From the NCBI GenBank assembly GCA_020832235.1, contig JAFIEZ010000005.1, forward strand, positions 1 through 64,000: a stretch of DNA of 64,000 nt, read 5' to 3'. This stretch comes from Bacteroidota bacterium. GTDB lineage: Bacteria > Bacteroidota > Rhodothermia > Balneolales > HLUCCA01. This document shows, in pieces, positions 45,983 to 54,297 of this stretch (the stretch's first letter is position 1; the number at the start of each line of letters is the position of its first letter). Made by a program: the position numbers and the translations under genes. Under the pieces are notes generated by a model, which was given only the letters and a program-made list of their open reading frames with translations, searched no databases and was not told where the DNA came from.

Positions 45983-47104
45983 TTAAACGATACCTTCTTT
46001 AGTTTCCTTAATGAGGTGGTCAACTACGGCTTTCATTTCTCCGGTTTGCTCAAATACTTTCAACTGGCGGTCGGCGGAGTTCCCTTCCGTAACAATATTG
46101 TGGATATACATCACTTCATCTCTGATACCAACTTCATCTACCACATCATCAACGAATGTTAATAGCTCGAAAATGAGTTTCTTGGCCTCAACTTCTCTTT
46201 TACGACCCAGATCAAGCAGTTTGCCATTAAGGCCATACCGCACCGCCCTCCATTTATTTTCCTGAATCAGTTCTTTACGGTATACTCTCCACGACATGTT
46301 GTTTCGTCTCAGCTTTAGAAGTTTTGCTACCAAGGCTACCTTAAGTGCACATATAGCAATGGCTTCGTCAACTTTTGTGCATACATCACAAATTCGATAT
46401 TCGAGTGTTGGAAACTTGGGCGATGGCCGCAAGTCCCATCGTATTTTGGTAGGTTCATCAATACAATTTGTGCGCATTGCCACATCGATATACTCCATAT
46501 AGTCTCCCCAGGAACGCATTTGTGGGGGTATCCCGGTACGTGGGAGAGCCTCAAATACAACAGAACGGTAGGATTGTAGGCCGGTATCGTATCCGTCCCA
46601 GAAGGGAGAGCTTGCAGAGAGGGCGAGAAGGTGAGGACAAAAATAACTGAGCTGATTCATCAGGTCGATGCGCAGATCATCATCTTCTAGTCCTATATGC
46701 ATATGCATGCCGCAAATCAGTAACTGGCGGGCCAACACCTTATTTTCCGTTACCAGTCCCAGGTACCTGGTTCGCTCCGTAATATTTTGATTGGCCCATT
46801 TCGAGAACGGGTGCGTTCCGGCAGCGATGATGGCCAATCCGTGGCTTTCAGCGATTTCATGTACCGTTCTGCGGGCATGAATAATTTTCTCGCGAGCTTC
46901 CTGAATCGATTCCGCCACGGGAGTTGCTACTTCTACCTGACACTGTAGCATTTCTGTTGCAATATGATTCCCCAGCTTATCGTGACCATCTTTGAGGATG
47001 TTTTCAATGGCGGAACTAAGTTCGCCTGTATTCGGATCCACAATCAGGTATTCTTCCTCAATACCTATAGAGAAATTGTTGATTTTGTGGGGTACTACTT
47101 TCAT
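45983..47104 (-). CDS. Carboxylate-amine ligase (GCS2/YbdK family)
   Basis: A 373-residue enzyme of the glutamate-cysteine ligase 2 family. The start SIGIEEEYLIVDPNTGEL carries the metal/ATP-binding Glu residues; GMHMHIGLEDDDLRIDLMN and LSASSPFWDGYDTGLQSYR are further family motifs, as is TLEYRICD. These ligases join an amino group to a carboxylate with ATP; characterised YbdK has weak glutamate-cysteine ligase activity. It lies 114 bases downstream of bshA on the same strand. As bacillithiol is a low-molecular-weight thiol, a part in thiol metabolism is suggested by this neighbourhood but not proved. Confidence 0.9.
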   Translation of the reverse strand: MKVVPHKINNFSIGIEEEYLIVDPNTGELSSAIENILKDGHDKLGNHIATEMLQCQVEVATPVAESIQEAREKIIHARRTVHEIAESHGLAIIAAGTHPFSKWANQNITERTRYLGLVTENKVLARQLLICGMHMHIGLEDDDLRIDLMNQLSYFCPHLLALSASSPFWDGYDTGLQSYRSVVFEALPRTGIPPQMRSWGDYMEYIDVAMRTNCIDEPTKIRWDLRPSPKFPTLEYRICDVCTKVDEAIAICALKVALVAKLLKLRRNNMSWRVYRKELIQENKWRAVRYGLNGKLLDLGRKREVEAKKLIFELLTFVDDVVDEVGIRDEVMYIHNIVTEGNSADRQLKVFEQTGEMKAVVDHLIKETKEGIV

Positions 47105-47218
47105 CTGATTGACTCCTGCCCGTAATTACCTGTTTCCCGTAACATGAATATGCATCGACACACGATGTTCGGCAATATAGTTAAAGATGTCAGAAATTCA
47201 ACAGGCTGAGGCCGTGAA

Positions 47219-48373
47219 TCAGGGCTGATAGGCAACTTTTTTTCGTAAACGAGCAACGATTTTTTCGTAATAAGCCTCGTACATAGCTACAACATGGTCC
47301 AGTTCAAACTCTTCTGCTCGTGTTCTTGCAGCTTTTTGCATACGCGCATGGAGGTCGTCATCCGAAAACATAGCGATCACTCTGTCGGCCATGGCATCTA
47401 CATCTTCAAGTTTGCATACGAAGCCTGTAACACCGTCGCGATTCAGCTCGGGTAGTCCTCCGACATCGGAACTCACAACGGGAACCCCACAGCTCATAGC
47501 TTCCAGCGCCGCCAGACCAAATGTTTCAGATGCAGACGGCATAAGAAATACATCCGACAGTGAGAGAATGTCTTCAACATTTTCTTGCTTGCCCAGAAAA
47601 CGAACATGTTCGCAACACCCCAATTCACGGCACAATGCCTCAACAGTAGATCGTTCCGGTCCGTCGCCAACAAAAAGTAGCTTAGCCTTAATTCCGGCGT
47701 TTAAAACGCGTGAAAAAACCTCTGCAACATCGGTTACACGCTTAACTTTTCGAAAATTACTCACATGGGTAATGATTTTTTCCCCATCCTGTACAATCGC
47801 TTTGCGGAAATGTTCTTTCACATTGCGTTTAAACCGAACCAGATCAACAAAATTGGGGATTACCTCAATAGCATTGTTAATTTCAAAACGCATATATGTT
47901 TCATCCCGCAGAAATCCGGATACTGCCGTTACCCCATCACTTTGATTGATAGAGAAATTGACCACAGGTAAATAGCTCGGGTCACTGCCTACAATCGTAA
48001 TGTCTGTACCATGGAGTGTGGTAATAATGGGTACATGTGCAGCCTTGGCACCCAGAATTTGCTTCGCTAAAAAAGCACTTGTGGTGTGAGGAATGGCATA
48101 GTGAACATGCAAAAGGTCCAGTTTCTGATACTCAATCAGATTTACCATATGGCTGGCCAATGCCAGATCGTACGGAGGGTACTCGAACAGGGGATAGGCG
48201 TTTATCGAGACCTCATGAAATGAAATATTAGTCTCAAATGCGTCGAGTCGCTGCGGTCTTGCGTAACTCATGAAATGTACTTTATGACCTCGCTGTGCAA
48301 GGCCTTTACTTAGCTCAGTAGCTACCACACCACTACCACCATAGGTCGGATAACCAACAATTCCTATGTTCAT
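47219..48373 (-). CDS. bshA: N-acetyl-alpha-D-glucosaminyl L-malate synthase BshA
   Basis: A 384-residue GT4 glycosyltransferase from the ATG at 48373 (MNIGIVGYPTYGGSG); the longer frame to 48421 adds 16 unconserved residues. The start loop GGSGVVATELSKGLAQRGH, the HVHYAIPHTTSAFLAKQ block and SDVFLMPSASETFGLAALEAM with the catalytic Glu residues are diagnostic for BshA. It makes the first bacillithiol intermediate from UDP-GlcNAc and L-malate. The later genes bshB and bshC are not in the window. It may be co-transcribed with the carboxylate-amine ligase. Confidence 0.95.
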   Translation of the reverse strand: MNIGIVGYPTYGGSGVVATELSKGLAQRGHKVHFMSYARPQRLDAFETNISFHEVSINAYPLFEYPPYDLALASHMVNLIEYQKLDLLHVHYAIPHTTSAFLAKQILGAKAAHVPIITTLHGTDITIVGSDPSYLPVVNFSINQSDGVTAVSGFLRDETYMRFEINNAIEVIPNFVDLVRFKRNVKEHFRKAIVQDGEKIITHVSNFRKVKRVTDVAEVFSRVLNAGIKAKLLFVGDGPERSTVEALCRELGCCEHVRFLGKQENVEDILSLSDVFLMPSASETFGLAALEAMSCGVPVVSSDVGGLPELNRDGVTGFVCKLEDVDAMADRVIAMFSDDDLHARMQKAARTRAEEFELDHVVAMYEAYYEKIVARLRKKVAYQP

Positions 48374-48520
48374 ATGCAAGAATAGGTTAGAATCAAAAAA
48401 AGTGTTCACTGTACCAATCAATATAACATTACTAACACACCGTCACACCGGTATTCGTTCCGTTTGGCTAAAGTAAACATCACAAATATCCGATAAATGC
48501 TATAATAATTAGCATATTGC

Positions 48521-49549
48521 GTGAATAAATTTGCTACTATTGAATTGAGTGAACCTACTACGTTATATCAAACGGGCCAAAACCGTATGAATCAGCCGGT
48601 ACCAACATATCTGGCCAATTCTTCTATACTATCTGTGGTCATCATGGATATTGAAGGCTACTATCGTTACGCAAATTCTGCCTTCTATACACAATTTCCG
48701 TTCTTATGTAATCCGGTGGATGGCCTACACTACAAACAGTCTATTCATTCGGCCGACTGGGATGCGCTAACCGATGCCGCCAGGTATTGTATTGAAAATC
48801 CGGGAAAGTCGGCCCATCTTCAGCTGCGCAAGGCTACGCCCGAAATGGCAGAATACAATTACAGTCACTGGGAGATATCGGCCCATCTCAACGAAAGCGG
48901 AGAAAGCACGGGATTTTTATGCATTGGTTACGATCTGGGTGTTTTAAATAAATCCCTTTACGACTCCGAAAACAAGCTAAGGGCCCTTCTTAACAGCACA
49001 TCCGACAGCAATGTGCTGCTCGACCTAGACAAACGCCTAATTTCCTTCAACACGGTAGCAGACGCTTATGCCCGAAAGTACCAGAACCAAACCTATCAGG
49101 TTGGTGAGTATTACGAAAAGTACGTCCTGCCCGATTTTAGAAGCGCATTTCATGCCAATTTTGATGCCGCCGCAAATGGTTCTACAGTAACATTTGAGCT
49201 TGAAGTTAATTTTGGTGACCGGCTAGGCTGGTTCTTCATGAAATATGTACCGGTTTACGACGAGAATAAGAAATTGATTGGGGTTAGTTACTCGGTCAGC
49301 GATATTACCGATCGTAAAAACCACGAGCAGCGTATCATGGAGCAGAATACGCTGTTGCGACAGATTGCCTGGGAGCAATCCCACACCGTCAGAAAGCCTC
49401 TGTGTAATTTGATGTCGATAATAGACCTGCTCATTGAGGAGCCACCTCAATCGTCACACACCTTATATTTAGAAGCACTTCGCAACGAAGCCATAAAACT
49501 GGATAAGATTATCAAGGGCATTGTTGACCTCACAGATGATACCAAATAA
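48521..49549 (+). CDS. PAS-PAS protein with a histidine-kinase H-box but no ATPase domain
   Basis: A 342-residue soluble protein from a GTG at 48521; the ATG at 48587 is an alternative giving 320 residues. Two PAS domains (about 35-145 and 150-270, the second ending VSYSVSDITDRKNHEQR) lead into a short helical segment LLRQIAWEQSHTVRKPLCNL followed by LMSIIDLLIEE. The SHxxRKP block matches the phospho-accepting His box of HisKA-type kinases. The protein ends about 50 residues later, where a kinase would continue into its HATPase domain; the stop is followed by noncoding DNA and then yebC, and no ATPase remnant is visible. It may be a dimerising signal or phosphotransfer partner of other kinases. 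Confidence 0.8.
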   Translation: MNKFATIELSEPTTLYQTGQNRMNQPVPTYLANSSILSVVIMDIEGYYRYANSAFYTQFPFLCNPVDGLHYKQSIHSADWDALTDAARYCIENPGKSAHLQLRKATPEMAEYNYSHWEISAHLNESGESTGFLCIGYDLGVLNKSLYDSENKLRALLNSTSDSNVLLDLDKRLISFNTVADAYARKYQNQTYQVGEYYEKYVLPDFRSAFHANFDAAANGSTVTFELEVNFGDRLGWFFMKYVPVYDENKKLIGVSYSVSDITDRKNHEQRIMEQNTLLRQIAWEQSHTVRKPLCNLMSIIDLLIEEPPQSSHTLYLEALRNEAIKLDKIIKGIVDLTDDTK

Positions 49550-49692
49550 CATCATATCGGTTGCTTAACTTCGTTTTGCTGTAAATATGTATCTTTCGGC
49601 AAATAAAAATCGTCTGAGTTGCCTGCCGTAATAATGGCTACCCGAAATGAGGCAATGACTACACAATCAGCAACAAAAGTTCTACAACACGT

Positions 49693-50448
49693 ATGGCTGG
49701 ACATTCGAAATGGGCTAATATCAAGCGACGTAAAGCTGTAGTTGATGCAGCTAAATCTAAGGTTTGGACCAAGGTAATCCGCGAAATTAATGTAGCAGCT
49801 CGTGAAGGGGGCGGAGATCCTGCCGGAAACCCGCGCCTGAGCCTTGCAATTGATGCGGCTAAGGCGGCTAATATGCCGAAAGACAACATCGAGCGTGCCA
49901 TTAAAAAAGGTATTGGCGACGATAAAGATGCCGCTCAATATGTAGAACTGCTCTACGAAGGGTACGGTCCGGGCGGTATCGCTTACATGGTGGAGGCGAC
50001 ATCCGATAATACCAATCGAACTGCTGGGGAAATCCGGCACATATTCTCGAAATACGGAGCAAGCATGGGTACCAGTGGATCTGTTGCCTATATGTTCGAC
50101 CGTATTGGTTTAATTACCATAAAACTGCAGGGGATTGATGAAGACGAAATCACCCTTGCAGCTATTGAAGCCGGTGCCGAAGACATCAAAACAGAAGACG
50201 AGGTATTTGAAATAACAACGCGCAGAGAAGACCTTTTTGCCGTTCGCAATGCCCTTGAGCAAGCCGGTTATACAATCGCCTCAGCTGAATTGCAGTACAT
50301 CCCGGGGACCATGGTTAAGGTTGACGAGGAAACGGCTTTGGGTAACTTTAAGTTGATGGAAAAGCTCGAAGAAAATGACGATGTTGCCAATGTCTTCAAT
50401 AATATGGAGCTCGACGAGACCGCTATGGCAGCAGCTGAAAAGCTGTAA
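49693..50448 (+). CDS. yebC: YebC/PmpR-family protein
   Basis: A 251-residue cytoplasmic protein with the invariant start MAGHSKWANIKRRKAVVDA and the block ARExGGDPxxNPRL / NMPKDNIERAIKKG. Family members are described as transcription regulators and, for YebC2, as factors relieving ribosome stalling. The length is normal and all three domains are present (helical N-terminus, two alpha/beta domains). It is followed after 69 bases by the bat genes. Confidence 0.97.
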   Translation: MAGHSKWANIKRRKAVVDAAKSKVWTKVIREINVAAREGGGDPAGNPRLSLAIDAAKAANMPKDNIERAIKKGIGDDKDAAQYVELLYEGYGPGGIAYMVEATSDNTNRTAGEIRHIFSKYGASMGTSGSVAYMFDRIGLITIKLQGIDEDEITLAAIEAGAEDIKTEDEVFEITTRREDLFAVRNALEQAGYTIASAELQYIPGTMVKVDEETALGNFKLMEKLEENDDVANVFNNMELDETAMAAAEKL

Positions 50449-50517
50449 CGCAACCCGGGCGTTGCGCAAAGCATTTTTGTATCATAAATCGACCGCTACA
50501 AACGTTACCCTCTCGCT

Positions 50518-51225
50518 ATGAAGATCCTGCTACTTTTACTGATGTTTCTGCAGCTGTCGGATGGTGCCCGAACAGGAAACGAAGCGTATAACCGCGGAGA
50601 TTTTGCGGCGGCAGAATCCGCATTCCGGGAAGCTATTGAGCGAAACCCCGATGATGCCCGACTGCACTTCAATCTAGGTAACGCATTAGCCCGTCAGCAG
50701 AAATTTGAAGAAGCTATTCAGGCCTACGAGCGGTTTAAATCACTAAGCGACAATGCGCAAGACCGTGCCCTGGCAGATTATAATATCGGCAACTTGTACG
50801 GGCAACAGGAAAATTGGCAACGCGCCGCCGACCAGTTCCGTAATGCGTTACGGCAAAATCCGAACGATGTGGAAGCCCGGTTCAATTTTGAATTTGCAAA
50901 CCGCAATCAACAACAGCAAGAGCAAGAGCAGCAGCCTGAAAGCGGTGATGATCAGCAGCAGCAAGACCAAAATCAAGACCAGCAACCTCAGCCTGATCAG
51001 GGGGAAACAGAGGGTGATTCCCAAGATCAGCAGTCCGATCAGAACGATAGCGAACCCTCAGACGATGGTCAGATGGATCAGCAGGCACAACCTCAGACCG
51101 GAGAGATGACAAGGGAGGATGCGGAACGACTGCTTAACGCCCTTGAAAACCAGGAACAGGACCTGCTAAGAGATTTTCATAAGAACCAAATACCACAGAA
51201 CCGTCGTCATGCCAAAGACTGGTAA
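50518..51225 (+). CDS. batC: BatC-like TPR protein
   Basis: A 235-residue exported protein with signal peptide LLLLLMFLQLSDGA, three tetratricopeptide repeats (about 20-135, e.g. ARLHFNLGNALARQQKFEEA and ALADYNIGNLYGQQENWQRA), a Gln/Asp-rich disordered stretch of about 60 residues, and the C-terminal EDAERLLNALENQEQDLL ... KDW, which is typical of BatC. Bat (Bacteroides aerotolerance) proteins form a MoxR-associated envelope complex. batD and batE follow in order; batA and batB, usually upstream, are absent. Confidence 0.9.
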   Translation: MKILLLLLMFLQLSDGARTGNEAYNRGDFAAAESAFREAIERNPDDARLHFNLGNALARQQKFEEAIQAYERFKSLSDNAQDRALADYNIGNLYGQQENWQRAADQFRNALRQNPNDVEARFNFEFANRNQQQQEQEQQPESGDDQQQQDQNQDQQPQPDQGETEGDSQDQQSDQNDSEPSDDGQMDQQAQPQTGEMTREDAERLLNALENQEQDLLRDFHKNQIPQNRRHAKDW

Positions 51226-51307
51226 TACACCACTATTGCAGGGGCTCGAGTGCTGTAATTGTAGAAACCTCAATCAATTCATTGTCGTGTTTATCTAAGC
51301 TAAAATT

Positions 51308-53164
51308 ATGAAAACAAGGTGGCTTCATGGTATTGGTACTAAGGCACATACATCCAGAATGGATAGCATTATCTATATGCTTGGATTATTGCTTGCTGTA
51401 CTTATAGCCCCACCACCCATTTATGCCAACGACATCAATGTTGTAGCAAACTTCTCGGAGACGCAGATTTTAACTGGTGAACGTTTTACCATCCGTATAG
51501 AGGTGCGGGGGAATAATTTTCGCAATGTAAACAGACCCACAATTCCATCCAATCTCAGAGGTGTACGGTCGATTTCGCTGCAACCATCCACAAGTACGCA
51601 ATATTCACTCATTAACGGAGTGGCGACACGAAGTTTCACCTATACCTGGACCTTCGTGGCGGAGTCGGCCGGAACGTTCGAGTTTCCTCCGGTTACCGTT
51701 GAGGTAGATGGAAACCGTTTCCGAACAGCACCGGTTTCGTACACCATTATCGATCGAAATGCATCGGCGGGAAGCTCTGGTCAGCAGGCAGCCGGTTCTC
51801 AACAGCAAGCCTCTGGTCGTCCTGATGTTTTTTTACAGATGGAGATTTCTGATCAAAACCCTGTAATTGGGCAGCAGATTTTTGCCAATCTGGTGATTTA
51901 CTTTAAAAATCCAGTGGAGGTGGTAAGTTATCAGGCAAGTTCGGCATGGAGCACAGACGGATTCTGGAAGGAAAACCTTTCGGATGGGAGTACGCCCCGG
52001 GCCGAATCTGTAATTCTCGGAGGCGAGCGCTACCGAAAGGCTGTTCTTTCCAGACACGCCCTTTTTCCTACGCGTGCAGGAAACCTTACCATTGGAGAGG
52101 CAACTATTACCACAACGGTACGGTCGGGCGCCCGGTCTAATGATCCGTTTAGTAGCTTTTTTAGTGGTTTCGGAACCAATCAGCGTACCATCGAACTCAA
52201 AACTGAGCCGGTTAACCTTTCCGTGCGGAGATTACCCGATGCGGGTGATAGAAAAACGATTGGAGCCGTAGGAAACTTCACCATTACCCGAAGAGTAAGT
52301 CCTTCCTCGGTAATGGCTGGTGAAGCCCTTGAAATTATAACGGAGATTCGTGGTAACGGGAATCTGGCGCTTATCAATAAACCTCAGTACGACCTGCCGG
52401 ATGAATTTGAAGTATTTCAGCCTCAGGAAACCCTGAATATTGTCAGAACCATGGATGGTATTGGGGGCAATCGAACCTTCAGGGATATCCTCATTGTACG
52501 ACGACCGGGTGTTTATGAACTTCCCCCTGTTGAAATCGCCTATTTTGATCCGGCTCGCCGCAGATACAATACACTGCGTCTGCCGGCAGAAGAAATACAG
52601 GTACGCCGCGATGAGGCAGCTGCCACAACGGCGGTTCGTGAACGCACGTTCAGTGTAAATCCCGTTACCGGTGTTGTACCCTGGAAGGCGGTATCGCACG
52701 GCTCGCTGCTTGGGAAATGGTGGATGTACGTTGGCCTGGTGCTGCCTGTTTTGCTGCTCATTCTTGCCTGGAAGAAGAAGCGGGAGGATGACCGCCTTCG
52801 TAACGACAGCAGCTATGCGCGAAGAGTTCGGGCCAGAGATAATGCAATGGAAGCCTTGCAGAAACTACGCAGCACCGTTCAGGAAGGAAATGCAGATGTG
52901 AAACAGATTATGACCGGTATTCATGCTGTTTTGTATCGGGTTGTAACAGATCGTCTGGATATTCAGGAGGCGGGTCACTCTGATGCAGATATCCTCCGGT
53001 ATTTACGCGAGCACAATGTACCGGAAGATACATCTAAGCGTATGGAGCGATTGTTGAATAAATGCAGTACGATACGTTTCGCACCGGTTACAGCACGAGA
53101 GAATCTCCCTTATGAGCTGGATCAGGCTGAGGAACTGGTTAATGAACTTGCAGGAGCACTATGA
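51308..53164 (+). CDS. batD: BatD (oxygen-tolerance) protein
   Basis: A 618-residue exported membrane-anchored protein. The ATG at 51359 (MDSIIYMLGLLLAVLIA) is an alternative start nearer the signal peptide. The extracytoplasmic part (about 40-470) consists of BatD immunoglobulin-like repeats, beginning VVANFSETQILTGERFTIRI and again FLQMEISDQNPVIGQQI and VSPSSVMAGEALEIITEI. A membrane helix at about 476-494 (MYVGLVLPVLLLILAW) is followed by a charged cytoplasmic helical domain ending in QAEELVNELAG. Its last 4 bases overlap batE, so both are coupled. The Bat system is linked to stress tolerance; the molecular function is not known. Confidence 0.93.
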   Translation: MKTRWLHGIGTKAHTSRMDSIIYMLGLLLAVLIAPPPIYANDINVVANFSETQILTGERFTIRIEVRGNNFRNVNRPTIPSNLRGVRSISLQPSTSTQYSLINGVATRSFTYTWTFVAESAGTFEFPPVTVEVDGNRFRTAPVSYTIIDRNASAGSSGQQAAGSQQQASGRPDVFLQMEISDQNPVIGQQIFANLVIYFKNPVEVVSYQASSAWSTDGFWKENLSDGSTPRAESVILGGERYRKAVLSRHALFPTRAGNLTIGEATITTTVRSGARSNDPFSSFFSGFGTNQRTIELKTEPVNLSVRRLPDAGDRKTIGAVGNFTITRRVSPSSVMAGEALEIITEIRGNGNLALINKPQYDLPDEFEVFQPQETLNIVRTMDGIGGNRTFRDILIVRRPGVYELPPVEIAYFDPARRRYNTLRLPAEEIQVRRDEAAATTAVRERTFSVNPVTGVVPWKAVSHGSLLGKWWMYVGLVLPVLLLILAWKKKREDDRLRNDSSYARRVRARDNAMEALQKLRSTVQEGNADVKQIMTGIHAVLYRVVTDRLDIQEAGHSDADILRYLREHNVPEDTSKRMERLLNKCSTIRFAPVTARENLPYELDQAEELVNELAGAL

Positions 53165-54003
53165 TGAAATCGATCAAAACGGGGCTTCCTTTCTATTTTT
53201 TAATGGTTCTTATCATCGTATCTGCTGGTAATACCGCAGCGGGTTTTAGCGTGGGAGAGGTTCAAGATGAGGAAACCGTAACAATAAGCGGATATGCATT
53301 GAGCGCGCAAGAGCGCTTCGCGGCTGCTAACAACCTCCTCAATGAACATCGGTACAATGAAGCTCTGGCAGCATTCCGTACGATTGTGAGAGAGGGTAAG
53401 CATAATGGCCCTCTGTACCTTAATATGGGAATTGCAGCCACCAGGCTAGACAGTCTGGGTCTCGCGCAGGTTTATTTTACGATAGCTTCCGGTTTTTCTG
53501 AAACGGTAAGAGCATCACAGGAAGGGCTTGATTTTGTCACAGATCAATTGGCTCGTAGAGGGGCTCAGCTTCCGGAGTTAGGCTGGATATCCATTCATAA
53601 CCTGTTCTATTTTCAAATCAATTACGCGGTGTGGCTGGCTGTGGGTGTACTTTTGGTTAATGTGGGTGTAATCTGGTTTATTCTAGTCTGGCTGCGCGAG
53701 CGGTACCGCCCTGTAAATCGAAATGCTGCTATTGTTACGTCGGCTGCAGGACTGTTAGTAGTTATGGCAAGTATCGCTTTCTCGCTGCAGGCCGACCGGT
53801 ATGAACAGGGTGTGCAGATTGTTAGAGAGGCCTCTGTTTATGTAACACCCGACTCAGAATCGGACGTAGTGCAGACGGCCTTCGAAGGATTCCGGTTTAT
53901 CGTGAGTATTCCGGAGTCCAATTCGTACGATGGCTGGGTGCGGGTTCGTATGGTGAATGGTGCCCGTGGTTGGGTGCGAGAGGAGACGATTTATCGGTTC
54001 TGA
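53161..54003 (+). CDS. batE: BatE (TPR and SH3-like) protein
   Basis: A 280-residue protein with signal peptide, TPR-like helices (about 50-125, AANNLLNEHRYNEALAAFR), two membrane helices (about 155-177 WLAVGVLLVNVGVIWFILVW, and 190-207) and a C-terminal bacterial SH3 domain (about 220-280) ending GARGWVREETIYRF. This is the standard BatE order. The last codons and stop are part of a tandem array of 39-bp degenerate copies (53998-54153) in which each unit repeats the sequence of this C-terminal end including an in-frame stop. Confidence 0.92.
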   Translation: MMKSIKTGLPFYFLMVLIIVSAGNTAAGFSVGEVQDEETVTISGYALSAQERFAAANNLLNEHRYNEALAAFRTIVREGKHNGPLYLNMGIAATRLDSLGLAQVYFTIASGFSETVRASQEGLDFVTDQLARRGAQLPELGWISIHNLFYFQINYAVWLAVGVLLVNVGVIWFILVWLRERYRPVNRNAAIVTSAAGLLVVMASIAFSLQADRYEQGVQIVREASVYVTPDSESDVVQTAFEGFRFIVSIPESNSYDGWVRVRMVNGARGWVREETIYRF

Positions 54004-54153
54004 ATCATGGTGCACCGGGATGAGGCGTTATATCGGTGCTGAATCATGGTGCACCGGGATGAGGCGTTGAATCGGTTCTGAATCATGGTACACCGGGAAG
54101 AGACGTTCAATCGGTTCTGAATCGTGGTGCACCGGGATGAGGCGTTATATCGG
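53998..54153. repeat. Four 39-bp tandem repeats derived from the batE 3' end
   Basis: Units begin at 53998, 54037, 54076 and 54115, with a partial fifth at 54154. Each differs from the next at a few positions. In the batE frame each unit reads as VHRDEALYR-like or VHREETFNR-like text and then TGA, echoing the true gene end VREETIYRF plus stop. The last 39 bases of coding sequence (53959-53997) share about 16 of the final 21 positions with the unit. Confidence 0.9.
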
Positions 54154-54297
54154 TGCTGAAACCTGCCGCCTCCGCACAGAGAAACTGTCGCGAAACTGCT
54201 ATATTGAAGGCATGAAATAAAAACATGGGGGCGGTTGTGGCGCGCAAGCATTGCCGGGCAGAAGCAACCTTATCCTACAACCTTTTGAAATACTATT

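Noticed and set aside
53998-54153. CRISPR array
   Set aside because: The 39-bp units are directly contiguous with no unique spacers, so they are tandem repeats.
53991-54251. Minus-strand frame with 13-residue repeats (HRYNASSRCTMIQ)
   Set aside because: Translation of the batE-tail DNA repeats on the opposite strand; no start context or protein features.
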